A stretch of 64,000 nucleotides of DNA from NCBI GenBank assembly GCA_937901895.1, contig CALGTD010000004.1, forward strand, positions 1 through 64,000. Direction: 5' to 3'. Shown here in pieces: positions 8,491 to 18,253 of this stretch (the first letter of the stretch is position 1; each line of letters opens with the position of its first letter). The position numbers and the translations under genes were made by a program. The notes beneath the pieces were generated by a model that saw only the letters and a list, made by a program, of their open reading frames with translations, searched no databases and was not told where the DNA came from. This DNA is from an uncultured Spartobacteria bacterium. Its GTDB lineage: Bacteria; Verrucomicrobiota; Verrucomicrobiia; Chthoniobacterales; JAATET01.

Positions 8491-8607
8491 ATTCTTCGTG
8501 CCGTGGAGCACGGCCCGGAGGGGTGGTTTTATTTCGCTTTTGCGGGGGATTTGTCAACCGGGATTGTCGCGCTCGACCCGGAGTCGGCGTTGCGGCAGGG
8601 TGGCGTC

Positions 8608-9084
8608 ATGGACGTGCTGTGGTGGGGATTGACCGTGCTTTTGATGCTGGCAGGCCTTCTCGGAACCGTCGTGCCGTTGATTCCGGGAACGATTCTGATC
8701 CTCGGAGGAGCGGTGCTGAATCACTTCACCGTCGGCGCCGTCGGCTGGCCCACGCTGGCCGTGTTGCTGGGGCTCGTTGTGCTCGCACAGGTGCTCGACC
8801 TGGTGAGCGGCGCCGCGGGCGCAAAATGGTTTGGCGCAACGCGCTGGGGCGCGATAGGCGGAATTCTGGGCGCGGTCGCGGGGCTGTTTTTCGGGATTGT
8901 CGGGATCTTCGTCGGACCGCTTGTCGGCGCGCTCATTGGTGAGTTGCTGGGGGGACGGGGAATCCTTCCCGCCGGCAAATCCTCGGTGGGCACGTTTCTG
9001 GGGACCGCCGCCGGAATGGTCGGAAAAGTTGCGATCGCGCTGGTGATGATCGGGTGGTTTGCGATCGCGGCGCTCTGGAGATAA
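8608..9084 (+). CDS. DUF456 domain membrane protein
   Basis: The start at 8608 gives a 158-residue, very hydrophobic protein beginning MDVLWWGLTVLLMLAGLLG. The pattern LGTVVPLIPGTILILGGAVL, a glycine-rich middle (GATRWGAIGGILGAVAGL) and the repeated small-residue helices fit the DUF456 family of four- to five-helix inner-membrane proteins of unknown function. Upstream codons to 8503 are open but partly overlap the region next to tRNA-His, so they are probably not translated. It is convergent with the potassium channel gene, 21 bp apart. Confidence 0.82.
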   Translation: MDVLWWGLTVLLMLAGLLGTVVPLIPGTILILGGAVLNHFTVGAVGWPTLAVLLGLVVLAQVLDLVSGAAGAKWFGATRWGAIGGILGAVAGLFFGIVGIFVGPLVGALIGELLGGRGILPAGKSSVGTFLGTAAGMVGKVAIALVMIGWFAIAALWR

Positions 9085-9105
9085 CGCGCCGGTTCCGACC
9101 GGGAA

Positions 9106-10797
9106 TCAATGGTCGCGATATCGCGCCATGAACTTCTGCTCCGCCTCGGGGGTGCAGATGAGGATGAGCGGGTGTCCCGCGTGCAGCGGCTTGTCCGCGG
9201 GCGGATTGATCTGCAGACCATCGGCGGAGCCGATCGCCACCACGCCGCAGCCGGTTTCCTGCGGAATCGCGGCCTCCGCGAGCGTGCGGCCGGAAAGCGC
9301 CGCAGGGACACGCGTCTCGGTGACATGCAGTCCCTCGGCGAGCATGAGAATGTCGGCGCGCTGGAGGAAGTTGAACATCGAGTTGGCGCCCATCCACGCG
9401 TAGGACAGCACGAAATCGGCGCCCGCACGGTGCAGTGTGGCGACGTTGCGCTCGTGAACGGCGCGACTGATGATCTGCACATCCGGGCGCAGACGGCGGA
9501 TGTAGATCGTGAGGTAGGTGTTCAGGTCGTCGTCGTGCGCCGTGATAACGACGGCCGGAGTCTCGCGAATTCCCGCCCGCTCGAGGGTGACGATATCGGC
9601 TGCGCTGCCGAGGATGTAGGTCTTGGGATCGCGGATGCGTCCGGGTTGGTTTTCGATGATTCGATAATCAATGCCGCGTTCTCCGAGGGCTCGAGCGGTT
9701 TCGCGGCCGACGCGGCCTCCGCCGACGATGATAACCGGCGCGCCGCTGACGTGGTAGATGCAGAAAAGCTCGTTGTATCTCGCGAACTGCTCGCATGTTC
9801 CCGCGAGGAGGAGAATCGAATGATCGTCGATCTTCGTCTGGGCGGTCGCGATTTCGATGCGGCCGCGTTTCCAGAGACCGAGCACGTTGACGCCGATCGT
9901 CTCCCGCAGTTTCGACTGGGCAAGAGTCCGGCCCACGAGAGGGGTGCCTGCAGCGGTGGCCTCGGCGATCTCGACGTCCTTGAAACTGCCGATGACGTGC
10001 GCCGTTGCGTCGACGCCGATGATGCGGCGCGCGAGAGCCTGTCCCATCATTTCGGGGAGGCGCAGCACGCTCGTGCTGCCGGCAAACTGGAGGATTTCGA
10101 CGGACTCCTCGGAGTTGGCGGTGGCGATGATGGGGACGTTCTTTGCGAGTTCGCGAACGGTGAATGCGATGTTCGTATTCGCGAAATCGTTGCCCGTGCA
10201 GGCAACGAGGGCGGCCTGTTCGACCCGGGCAAGATGGTAGGTCTCGGGACGGTCGAGTTCGCCCAGCATGACGTTGATCCCGAGATCGTGGAGTCGCAGA
10301 GCCTCGGGGAGGTCGTTGACGATCATCGCGTAGGGAATGCGGTAGCTGTCGAGTTTGCGGATGAGCGAGCCGGAGACGGGATCGTCATTGGTCAGCAACA
10401 CATGACCCGACATCGACTCGGGGAGTTTGCGCGGCGCGCGTGCTTCGTTCTGCGCCTCCATCCATGGCGCGTAGAAGAACTGGATGAACGTGAACGGGAG
10501 AAGCACGAGCAGGAAGATCATTCCCGACACCATCACGATGATGGAGAAGAACCGCCCCATGTCGGTCGTGAACGTGATGTCACCGAAACCGAGCGTGCTC
10601 ATCACGGTGAGCGTCCAGTAGAGGCCCGTGAGCCACGAGTGCCGCTGGTTCTCGTGGAGCATGATGATGTGAAACAGCGCCGTGTAGACGGCGATCATCA
10701 CGCAGAGCAGCGCGAGGAAACGGCCGAGTAGAAGGACATTCCGATGGCCCGCAGATTTATCCACCGATGAGAGGATTTGGGAAATGATCGTCTTCAT
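9106..10797 (-). CDS. Two-pore-helix potassium channel with two RCK (TrkA-N/C) modules
   Basis: This 563-residue protein begins with a cytoplasmic stretch, then two transmembrane helices flanking the selectivity filter TLGFGD at residues 68-73. After residue 120 there are two RCK-type NAD-binding modules. The first starts at SGHVLLTNDDPVSGSLIRKL with a degenerate glycine motif. The second has the clear motif VIIVGGGRVGRETARALGER. The rest fits TrkA-C-like regions, including RTLAEAAIPQETGCGVVAIG near the end. Such channels conduct potassium and are gated by nucleotides or ions bound to the RCK ring. The gene stands alone. Confidence 0.9.
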   Translation of the reverse strand: MKTIISQILSSVDKSAGHRNVLLLGRFLALLCVMIAVYTALFHIIMLHENQRHSWLTGLYWTLTVMSTLGFGDITFTTDMGRFFSIIVMVSGMIFLLVLLPFTFIQFFYAPWMEAQNEARAPRKLPESMSGHVLLTNDDPVSGSLIRKLDSYRIPYAMIVNDLPEALRLHDLGINVMLGELDRPETYHLARVEQAALVACTGNDFANTNIAFTVRELAKNVPIIATANSEESVEILQFAGSTSVLRLPEMMGQALARRIIGVDATAHVIGSFKDVEIAEATAAGTPLVGRTLAQSKLRETIGVNVLGLWKRGRIEIATAQTKIDDHSILLLAGTCEQFARYNELFCIYHVSGAPVIIVGGGRVGRETARALGERGIDYRIIENQPGRIRDPKTYILGSAADIVTLERAGIRETPAVVITAHDDDLNTYLTIYIRRLRPDVQIISRAVHERNVATLHRAGADFVLSYAWMGANSMFNFLQRADILMLAEGLHVTETRVPAALSGRTLAEAAIPQETGCGVVAIGSADGLQINPPADKPLHAGHPLILICTPEAEQKFMARYRDH

Positions 10798-10858
10798 GTG
10801 CGGGCCGGGGATGATTGAAGCGGGAAATCCGCGAAGGCGGAAGAACGATGCGGAGCCA

Positions 10859-11323
10859 TCAGGTCACGCTCCGAAGTTTCAATCCGGGAATGTCGGCGCC
10901 GGCGCGACGGTCGAGAATCTTTGCGCCGAGCGGGGACTCCGGCGTGACCACGGTGATCGTCCGGCCGTCGAGCGTGATTTCCGTTCCGCCTCCCGCCGGA
11001 CCGATGAAGAACCACTCCACGCCGTCTGGAAACTCGATCTCGACCAGTGCGCCGACATCGGCGGGGGACCCGGGAGGAAGATCCTCGAGGGGGACCTTCT
11101 CGAATTCCGCGGCGGCCAGTGCGGCGGCCTGCGCCTGCTGTGCCAGCCCGTCGGCGAGGTAGTTTTCCTCAATGGAGCGGGTGTCGTATTTCCCCTCCGC
11201 CTTGCTTTCCTCGTCGTTCCCCTCCGCGCGTGTCTGCCGTGAGGCGGCAAGCCGGGCGTCGAATTCCTCGCGGAGCTTTTCGAGAATCAGGGCGACGATG
11301 CGCTGCTTGGTCTCGGATGGCAT
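10859..11323 (-). CDS. GreA/GreB-like transcription elongation factor family protein
   Basis: The 154-residue protein starts MPSETKQRIVALILEKLREEF. It has a charged helical N-terminal half (DTRSIEENYLADGLAQQAQA) and a C-terminal FKBP-like half with GALVEIEFPDGVEWFFIGPAGGG and TVVTPESPLGAKILDRRAGA. The last part, especially the SPLGxxLLG-like segment, is typical of the GreA/GreB C-terminal domain. The N-terminal half is shorter than in true GreA and lacks an obvious acidic tip pair, so it may be a Gre-like regulator and not a cleavage factor. It is 16 bp downstream of nothing on its own strand start side except the ABC-F gene stop at 11340, lying upstream of it in the transcript order. Confidence 0.7.
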   Translation of the reverse strand: MPSETKQRIVALILEKLREEFDARLAASRQTRAEGNDEESKAEGKYDTRSIEENYLADGLAQQAQAAALAAAEFEKVPLEDLPPGSPADVGALVEIEFPDGVEWFFIGPAGGGTEITLDGRTITVVTPESPLGAKILDRRAGADIPGLKLRSVT

Positions 11324-11339
11324 GGTGTGCCGGGGCAGT

Positions 11340-12959
11340 TTAACCGGCCGTGACAGCGGCGCGGGCATCGTTGAGCGCGTCGGTCTTCTCAAGGAAGTAA
11401 TCGTAGCCGCCCGGGTAGGGCGTGACTTTTCCGGCGTTCACGTGAAGCACCTTGGTCGCGAGCTTGCGGATGAAATGCACGTCGTGGCTGATGAAGACCA
11501 GCGTGCCCTCGTAGGCCTCGAGCGCAAGGATGAGTGACTCGACGGTGTGAATGTCGAGGTGGGTCGTCGGCTCGTCCATCAGGAGGAGGTTGGGCGGATC
11601 GACGAGAAATTTGATGAGATTCAGACGGGTTTTTTCCCCGCCGCTGAGCACGCCGGTTTTCTTGTAGATGTCGTCCTTGCGGAAGAGAAACGAACCGAGG
11701 ATGCCGCGGGCTTCGTTCTCCCGGAGTTCGCCGTTGCTGGCGAGGACCTCCTCGAGAATCGTCTTTGAAGGATCGAGCGTCGCCGCGCGGTGCTGGCTGA
11801 AGTAACCGATCTTCGCGTTGTGGCCTTCGTTGCGGGTGCCTTTTTGAAATTCCACGACGCCGGCGAGGATCTTGAGCAGCGTGGACTTGCCCGCGCCGTT
11901 CGGTCCGACGAGGACGGTGCGTTCGCCGCGCTCGATGGTGAGATCGAGGCCCTCGTAGACCTTCTTCTCGCCGTAGGCCATGTGAATGCCTTCGAGCGAG
12001 ATGACGCGCTGTCCGCTGCGAGGCGGCTGCGGGATCTGGAAGCGGAACGGCTTCTTCGGCGGCGTCGGCTTTTCGATGAGTTCCATCCGCTCGATCTGCT
12101 TGAGCTTGCTCTGAGCCTGCGCGGCCTTCGATGCCACCTGGCGGAATCGATCCGCGAACTCCTGCAATGCGGCGATTTCCTTCTGCTGGTTCTTCCAGGC
12201 GGCAAGCTGCTGCTCGTAGCGGGCCTCGCGTTGCCCGAGGTAGGCGGCGTAGTTGCCGGTGTAGGAAATGAGCTTCTGATCGGCGATCTCGTAAACCGTC
12301 TCGACGAGTTCATCCATAAACTGCCGGTCGTGCGAGATGAGGAGGAGCGCGCCGGAGTAGGTCTTCAGATAGTTCTGGAGCCAGAGGAGGGAAAGGAGGT
12401 CGAGGTGGTTCGTCGGCTCGTCGAGGAGGAGAAGGTCTGGCTCCATCACGAGCAACCGCGCGAGATGGGCGCGCATCACCCAGCCGCCGCTGAGTTCCTT
12501 CGCCTTGCGATCGAATTCCGATTCCTTGTAACCGAGCCCGGCCAGTATCCGCTTCGCACGGGCCTCGACCTTGGGATCGCTGAGTGCGGTATGTTTGTTG
12601 GTCGCCTCCTGATACTCGGCGCTGGAGACATCCCCCGCGGCCTCGAGTGTGCGCAGCGTTTCCTCGAGTGCCGCCAGCTCGCCCGCGCGGCCGGTTGCAA
12701 TTTCAAGCACGGTTTCCTCGCCGACGGCCTCGGCCTCCTGAGGGAGGTATCCGATCATCGTCCATTCGTCGCGCTCAATGACCCCGGAGTCGGGTTCCTC
12801 ACGTTTGAGGATCATCGAGAACAACGTGGATTTTCCCGCGCCGTTCGGGCCGACGAGAGCCACGCGCTCGCCGTAATTGATCTGCATGGCGGCGTCCTCG
12901 AGGAGGGTGCGGCCGCCCAGGGTCTTCTTGAGTTTTCGGATCGTCAGCAAGCCTTCCAA
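11340..12959 (-). CDS. ABC-F family ATPase
   Basis: The 539-residue protein has two ABC ATPase domains without membrane spans. The first has Walker A GPNGAGKST near residue 38-46, signature LSGGW, and Walker B LLLLDEPTNHLD. The second has Walker A GPNGAGKST near 350, signature LSGGEKTRLNL and LLLMDEPTTHLD. A charged linker of about 80 residues between them contains the Arm/linker helices (QQLAAWKNQQKEIAALQEF). ABC-F proteins act on ribosomes in translation or antibiotic protection. The lack of a C-terminal coiled coil argues against Uup; a YdiF/YheS-like role is possible. Its stop lies 16 bp upstream of the start of the GreA-like gene, so the two are probably co-transcribed. Confidence 0.9.
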   Translation of the reverse strand: MEGLLTIRKLKKTLGGRTLLEDAAMQINYGERVALVGPNGAGKSTLFSMILKREEPDSGVIERDEWTMIGYLPQEAEAVGEETVLEIATGRAGELAALEETLRTLEAAGDVSSAEYQEATNKHTALSDPKVEARAKRILAGLGYKESEFDRKAKELSGGWVMRAHLARLLVMEPDLLLLDEPTNHLDLLSLLWLQNYLKTYSGALLLISHDRQFMDELVETVYEIADQKLISYTGNYAAYLGQREARYEQQLAAWKNQQKEIAALQEFADRFRQVASKAAQAQSKLKQIERMELIEKPTPPKKPFRFQIPQPPRSGQRVISLEGIHMAYGEKKVYEGLDLTIERGERTVLVGPNGAGKSTLLKILAGVVEFQKGTRNEGHNAKIGYFSQHRAATLDPSKTILEEVLASNGELRENEARGILGSFLFRKDDIYKKTGVLSGGEKTRLNLIKFLVDPPNLLLMDEPTTHLDIHTVESLILALEAYEGTLVFISHDVHFIRKLATKVLHVNAGKVTPYPGGYDYFLEKTDALNDARAAVTAG

Positions 12960-13064
12960 CGTAGGAAGGGATTCCCGCCGGTCGAGGCGAAAAACGCGCG
13001 ACGCAGGCTGGGGGACACGGGGGTCCGGAAAATCCTCTGCGTTTAGGGTGTGGCTCCCGGCAGC

Positions 13065-14699
13065 TCAGGAATCCGCCTGGAAGAGGTAGAGGGCGCCGTA
13101 GCTCCAGTTTTGCGTGCGGATGTCGGGCATGTTCATGCGGTCCATGGGGATGGACATGTAGCGCGTGGGGTAACCGGCGGGCAGGCGCAGGATGTTTGGC
13201 CAGACGCGGCCGCCGAATGCTTCGGGGCCGAGGTCGTAGTGCATGGGGCCGAGGTATTTGAGGTCGGGGTAGCTGAGGGCGATGACGCCGCCGGTGTCGC
13301 GGCCGGGGATGCGGTCGCAGCCGGAGAAGACGTAGCGTTTCGAGCCGATCTGCACGATCTGGGTGCCGGTGGAGTTGAGGTCGGGGTTGCGGGCGATCTC
13401 CTTGAAGGGGCCGCTCCAGTTGGGCGATTCGAAGAGGACGGTGCGGAAGCCGGCGTCGGTGAAGGCGGAGACGAGGAGGCGCCATTTGCGTTCCTTTTCG
13501 TCCCAGAGCAGCGAGGGGTCCTCGCACTGGACGGGGAGGTTTTCCTGGGGCATCCGCATGGAGGGCATCACGAAGAAGCCGCGGCGCGGGTCGCGCTGGG
13601 AGCGGGAAATGGCGATGCCGGTGGGGCCGCGGCCGCCGCCGGAGAAGCAGGCGGAGACGGCGCGCCATTCCTTCGCGGTGCGGTCGTAGAGGAGGTGCGA
13701 GGCGTAGTCGTTGCGCAGGAGGCCGTCGCCGCGGTCAAAGACGATGACGCCCTCGAATCGCGGGTCGAACACGGAGGGGTCGATGCTCATCACGCCCTGG
13801 CTGGCGGTGGCGGTGCCGATGCCGCGGCAGCTGAAGGTGAACCACAGGCGGTTGTCCTCGATGATCGGCGTGCCGTCCTCATAGGAGATGGCGCGGATGT
13901 CGGCCTGCCCGATGCCGGAGGAGAGCACGGAGCGCACGCCGCCGAGGACGACGGGGTCGCCGGGCGGGACGGTGGCACCGAGGGTGAAGGCCGCGCGGGC
14001 GAGGACGTCGCGCACGCGGAAGTCGAGAACATCGGAGAACGGCTGGTCGGGCTCGAGCGAGCCGAGGTAGAGGACGTTGGAATCCTTTCGGGCGAAGACG
14101 CCGAGGCTCTCGCCGTAGAGCTGCACGAAGAGCTCGAAGGGCGCCTCGAGCCGCGGGGCCTCGGGGAAGTCGTGCGCGCGGACGACATTGCCGGCCCGCA
14201 CGACGCGCACCGAAAGGGAAATGGGCGCCGCCGGGTCGAGCACGACCTCGACCTTGTCGGGGGCCGTGGCCTCGTCATTGGCGGCGGGTTGCGGGAGCGT
14301 GCCAAACTCCATGCGGAGTTGGGCGCCCGCCGGCAGCGAGCGGACATCGGCGATGTAGGTGGCGTAGGGATTGATGCCGCTCACCCAGATCGACGCGTCG
14401 CCCGGTCCGCCGTCGGCAGGCAGAATCTCAAGCACACCGTCGTGCTCGACGAACCGTGCGCGGGGTTTCCCGGGCGTGTCGAAAACAGGGTGGACCTTGT
14501 CGAAACCGAAAATCTGGCCGGGGAGGAGTCCGCCGAGGGGAATCTCCTGATCAAAGATGAACCGCCGGACGGCTTGCCGGTGAAAGCGCAGGTCCAGCGG
14601 ACCGAGGTCGGGGGTGTCGTTGGGAAGGGATTGTGAGCCGGCTCCCGGAATCAGGAGCAAAGAGCACGCGACGGCAATCGGGAGGAGAAGGCGGGGCAT
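13065..14699 (-). CDS. Secreted beta-propeller protein, GH43/GH32-like
   Basis: Starting at 14699 the protein has 544 residues with a signal peptide (MPRLLLPIAVACSLLLIPGAG). Residues about 25-270 hold a beta-rich region (FDKVHPVFDTPGKPRARFVE, SIWVSGINPYATY). Residues about 280-540 have repeated blades with CEDPSLLWDEKERKWRLLVS, TVLFESPNWSGPFKEI and LPAGYPTRYMSIPMDR, as in five-bladed propeller glycosidases of the GH43/GH32 type. I cannot fix the catalytic triad or substrate. A longer frame to 14981 exists but its extra residues are not signal-like. It is monocistronic, with 104 bp to the ABC-F gene and 124 bp to the PEP-CTERM gene. Confidence 0.65.
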   Translation of the reverse strand: MPRLLLPIAVACSLLLIPGAGSQSLPNDTPDLGPLDLRFHRQAVRRFIFDQEIPLGGLLPGQIFGFDKVHPVFDTPGKPRARFVEHDGVLEILPADGGPGDASIWVSGINPYATYIADVRSLPAGAQLRMEFGTLPQPAANDEATAPDKVEVVLDPAAPISLSVRVVRAGNVVRAHDFPEAPRLEAPFELFVQLYGESLGVFARKDSNVLYLGSLEPDQPFSDVLDFRVRDVLARAAFTLGATVPPGDPVVLGGVRSVLSSGIGQADIRAISYEDGTPIIEDNRLWFTFSCRGIGTATASQGVMSIDPSVFDPRFEGVIVFDRGDGLLRNDYASHLLYDRTAKEWRAVSACFSGGGRGPTGIAISRSQRDPRRGFFVMPSMRMPQENLPVQCEDPSLLWDEKERKWRLLVSAFTDAGFRTVLFESPNWSGPFKEIARNPDLNSTGTQIVQIGSKRYVFSGCDRIPGRDTGGVIALSYPDLKYLGPMHYDLGPEAFGGRVWPNILRLPAGYPTRYMSIPMDRMNMPDIRTQNWSYGALYLFQADS

Positions 14700-14823
14700 T
14701 GGATGAAGCGGTCCGGAACCGGACTTCGCTGTTTTAGCGGGCATCCGAGGGGTGGGGCCAGCCATTGGGGGAAATGTCCCGACGGTCCGCATCGATCCCG
14801 TCGGGACAACCCCAAACAAAAAG

Positions 14824-15747
14824 TTACGAGCGACGTTTGCGCGACACGGCGATGCCGGCTGCGAGCGCGACTCCGAGCAGCGCGAAGCTGGACGGCTCCG
14901 GAACCACGGTGATCGAGCCCTCACCGAAAAAGCGGCCGGGAGCCAGCAGATCGAGATCCTCCACGGAATAGGTGCCCGCATCGAGGATCGTGCTGCCCAC
15001 GATCACCGAGCCGAAGGTGATGTCGCTGGAGAGGTCGAACATGAAGTTCGGCGAATCCACCGCCAGTTCCAGTGTGGCGAGAGGTGCGGAGCTGGTGATG
15101 CTGAACGCGCTGCCGAGGGCGACGCCCCCATCCGCGGTCGAGACAAAGAACGTTCCCGCAAATCCGCTGATGTCACCGGTGATGTTCAGGAAGTTCATGC
15201 GGTCGGAGCCATTCATCGCCAGTTGCAACGTGACGTCCGGTCCTCCCACGATGGTGGAGGCGATGTTGAACGTGAAGTTCGTGTTGGCGATCAGGCCGAT
15301 CGCGCCGAGGTCGACGCCATCGCCGAAGGAAATTGTGCCGGCCAGCGTGGCGCTGCCGCTCGCGTTGGCCGCGGAGTGGATGAAGCCACCATTCAGAACG
15401 ATGTTTGCCGTGCTGGTTGCGCCACCGAGCGCCTTGCTGAGGAGACGCGTGCCGGAGCTGAGGACCAGCGCGCCGCCGTTGAAGGTGCTTGAACCCTCGG
15501 AGTCGCGCATGTTGCCGGCCGTCTGCCACGTGACGCCGCCAACGGCAAAAGCCACCTCGGGGGTCCCGAACGGAGCGGTGATGTAGTTGTTTTCGGGAAC
15601 GACCTCATTCCCGCCCCAGAAGGTCGAGTTGTTCCAGGTGTTTCCGGCGGGAATGGAGCCGGATTGGTAAATGTCGGCTGCGAAAACCGCCGACGCGGGG
15701 AGGCTGCAGCCCAGGACTGCCAGAAGAATGCTTTTGGGGTATTTCAT
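14824..15747 (-). CDS. PEP-CTERM sorted, autotransporter-like repeat protein
   Basis: The 307-residue protein has a signal peptide (MKYPKSILLAVLGCSLPASA) and ends with the PEP-CTERM sorting signal: VPEPSSFALLGVALAAGIAV followed by SRKRRS. PEP-CTERM proteins are processed by exosortase and released to the envelope or matrix. The body contains glycine, serine and threonine rich beta repeats (TANIVLNGGFIHSAANASGS, FNGGALVLSSGTRLLSKALG), as in the passenger-type repeats common in Verrucomicrobiota. No exosortase is encoded in the window. It is divergent from the kinase gene, separated by 229 bp. Confidence 0.85.
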   Translation of the reverse strand: MKYPKSILLAVLGCSLPASAVFAADIYQSGSIPAGNTWNNSTFWGGNEVVPENNYITAPFGTPEVAFAVGGVTWQTAGNMRDSEGSSTFNGGALVLSSGTRLLSKALGGATSTANIVLNGGFIHSAANASGSATLAGTISFGDGVDLGAIGLIANTNFTFNIASTIVGGPDVTLQLAMNGSDRMNFLNITGDISGFAGTFFVSTADGGVALGSAFSITSSAPLATLELAVDSPNFMFDLSSDITFGSVIVGSTILDAGTYSVEDLDLLAPGRFFGEGSITVVPEPSSFALLGVALAAGIAVSRKRRS

Positions 15748-15976
15748 GAGAGGATTGGTTTTGGGTGGCTTTTCCGTTCAGGAAACGGGTTGCCAACACG
15801 GGTTACGCCGTTTCCGCGCGAAACCTGCCAGCGGTGACGAAATTTTTTCACTTTTCCCGCAGCGACCGGGAACCCGCCCAGTCCGTCCCGAAGGCGCCTG
15901 ACAGAATCCCGTTTTGCAGGCGGGGCCGAACGGAGATATAGAATTCAGGCCGTCCGCATGACGGCGACGCATTCCC

Positions 15977-18253
15977 ATGGACACCCCGATTCATTCGTCC
16001 ACGTCGCTGGATATCGAGAGCGCGGTCTATGAAGCGGCGCTCTCGCTCGACGGCGAGGCGCGGGAGGAATTCCTCAAGCAGTTTTACCGCGGGAACGAAG
16101 GTGGGCTGGAGAGAATGCGGCGTCTGCTGCGGCGAACCGGAAAATCCACCGCGTTTTTCCTCGAAGCCCACGAGCATCAGGGCCGGCTCGCGGAGGAGAT
16201 TCTTGAGGATCTTCCGGAACCGGCCGGGCCTGCGAAGCCGGGAGGGGCGGAGGAGGAACCGGGCGTTCGCATCGGGTCCTACCGGTTGATCGAGCGGATC
16301 GGCGAGGGCGGATACGGGGTGGTTTACGAGGCGGAGCAGGAGGAGCCCTTCCACCGTCGTGTGGCGCTCAAGATCATCCGCCTCGGGATGGATACCGAGA
16401 ACGTGATCGCCCGGTTCGAGGCGGAGCGGCAGGCGCTTGCGCTCATGGATCATCCGAACATCGCGCGGGTGTTCGACGCTGGTTCCACGCCCACGGGCCG
16501 GCCGTATTTCGTGATGGAGCGCGTTACGGGCGAGCGGATCACCACATGGTGCGACCGGGAACGGCTGGATCTGAGACGCCGCATCGATCTTTTCGTGCGG
16601 GTGTGCCAGGGCATCCAGCACGCGCATCAAAAGGGCGTGATTCACCGGGACATCAAGCCATCGAACATCCTCGTTACCTTGCAGGACGGCGAGCCCGTTC
16701 CCAAGGTGATCGACTTCGGCATCGCAAAGGCGGCCGCTCCGATGCGCGAGGCTTCCGAAACGATCTGGACATCCCGGGATCAACTCATCGGCACGCCGCC
16801 TTACATGAGCCCGGAACAGGTCGATTTCAGCGGATTGAAGGTCGATACGCGCAGCGACGTCTACAGCCTCGGTGCGCTGCTCTATGAACTGCTGGGAGGT
16901 CGTCCGCCGTTCGACGGAAAGGCGCTGGCCGGGGTGGGGGTTTCCGAGATGCGCCGCATCCTGCTCGAGGAGGAACCGCCACGCCTCTCCCGCATGCTTG
17001 CCTCGCTGCCGCCCGGGGAGCTTGCCGAAATCGCCGCGGCCCGTCAGGAGGAGCCGGCCCGTCTCATCGCGAAACTGCGCGGAGATCTGGAGGGAATCGT
17101 ATCCATGGCGATGGCGAAGGAACCGGAGCGGCGCTACCAGACGGTTCACGGCCTGGCGGCGGATCTTCAGCGCTACCTTGCCTGCGAGCCGGTGAAAGCC
17201 CGACCGCCGGGACGGCTCTATCTCGTGGGAAAATTTGTTCGACGAAACCGGCTCGCCTGCGCCCTTGGCGCGGCGATTGTCGTCTCGCTGGCGGGGGGAT
17301 TTGGCACATCGATGTGGCTGTTCCTCAACGAACGGCGGGCGCTTCTGGAGCAGGAGCGGCTGGGTCGGGAGGCGGAGATCGCCCGTGCCCGGGAGGCCCA
17401 TCTGCGCGAGCAGGCCCAAGCGCGGGCCAACGTGTCGCAGGCCGCCGCGTTGCTGAGCGAGCAGCGGGTTGAGGAGGCGGATGCCTTGTTGCGCAAACAC
17501 CCGCTGGCGTCGATCGAACCGTCCCGCGAGGCGGCGGGCGTGTTTCGCACGCTGGGCCACTGGAACGCCATTTACGGCCGGTGGGAACAGGCGGTGCAGT
17601 GTTACACGCTGCTCGACCAGGCAAACCGTCTCGACGATCCGGTTCATACGATCGAAAGCACCGACGTGCTGGCCATTGCCCCCGTCCTTCGTGCCTATGG
17701 GCCCCCCGGCGCCTACGAGAAATTCCGCCGGGAAACGCTCGAACGGCATCTCCCCGCCGCCAATGCCCTGCAGGCCGAGCACCTGTTGAAGGCCGCCCTT
17801 CTCGCGCCGGCGGACAAGGACTTCCTCGCAAAGCTGCGGGAGACGGCTCTGACGTGTGCGCAGGATGTTCCGGTCGAATCCGGAAGCACGACCTATCCGG
17901 AGTGGAATGCCTTTTCACTCACGCTCTACCATCATCGGCTCAACGACCCGGAGCGGGTGCTGGAGTGGGCGGGCCGTTCCCTGACGTATCCGGATGCCAC
18001 CGGCACGCGCGTCTCAGCGACGCTTTGCCTGACGGCGATGGCAAGGTCCCGTCTTGGGGATCGGGCCGGGGCGGCTCGCGATCTGGCGGCTGCCCGCCGG
18101 ATGATCGAGCGCGCGCCGGAATCGGGCGAGGCTCTAGGCAGTCCGACGGAGGGCGGCTTCTGGTTTTCTTGGCTGGTGGGGCGTCTGCTGCTCGAGGAAG
18201 CCGATCAGGAAATCACCGGTGAAGCGCCATCGTCGGTAGATGGACCCGCTTGA
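15977..18253 (+). CDS. Membrane Ser/Thr protein kinase with C-terminal sensor/repeat region
   Basis: The 758-residue protein contains a Hanks-type kinase domain at about residues 100-405: glycine loop GEGGYGVVYEA (109-119), catalytic Lys132, HRDIKPSN (223-230), DFG (246-248) and the APE-like MSPEQ (277-281). One membrane helix follows near 428-452 (CALGAAIVVSLAGGFGTSMW), then a helical region with alanine-rich, TPR-like stretches. All catalytic residues are present, so it should be active. Its last 14 bases overlap the sigma factor gene. Kinase/ECF pairs of this kind are common in Planctomycetes and Verrucomicrobia and suggest that the kinase modulates the sigma factor. Confidence 0.93.
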   Translation: MDTPIHSSTSLDIESAVYEAALSLDGEAREEFLKQFYRGNEGGLERMRRLLRRTGKSTAFFLEAHEHQGRLAEEILEDLPEPAGPAKPGGAEEEPGVRIGSYRLIERIGEGGYGVVYEAEQEEPFHRRVALKIIRLGMDTENVIARFEAERQALALMDHPNIARVFDAGSTPTGRPYFVMERVTGERITTWCDRERLDLRRRIDLFVRVCQGIQHAHQKGVIHRDIKPSNILVTLQDGEPVPKVIDFGIAKAAAPMREASETIWTSRDQLIGTPPYMSPEQVDFSGLKVDTRSDVYSLGALLYELLGGRPPFDGKALAGVGVSEMRRILLEEEPPRLSRMLASLPPGELAEIAAARQEEPARLIAKLRGDLEGIVSMAMAKEPERRYQTVHGLAADLQRYLACEPVKARPPGRLYLVGKFVRRNRLACALGAAIVVSLAGGFGTSMWLFLNERRALLEQERLGREAEIARAREAHLREQAQARANVSQAAALLSEQRVEEADALLRKHPLASIEPSREAAGVFRTLGHWNAIYGRWEQAVQCYTLLDQANRLDDPVHTIESTDVLAIAPVLRAYGPPGAYEKFRRETLERHLPAANALQAEHLLKAALLAPADKDFLAKLRETALTCAQDVPVESGSTTYPEWNAFSLTLYHHRLNDPERVLEWAGRSLTYPDATGTRVSATLCLTAMARSRLGDRAGAARDLAAARRMIERAPESGEALGSPTEGGFWFSWLVGRLLLEEADQEITGEAPSSVDGPA

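Noticed and set aside
9109..10731. A long plus-strand frame opposite the potassium channel
   Set aside because: It mirrors the codons of the channel gene, with highly charged, low-complexity sequence and no motif.
13050..14636. A plus-strand frame opposite the beta-propeller gene
   Set aside because: It is antisense to the gene with the signal peptide and propeller blades, and is dominated by Gly, Ala and Glu.
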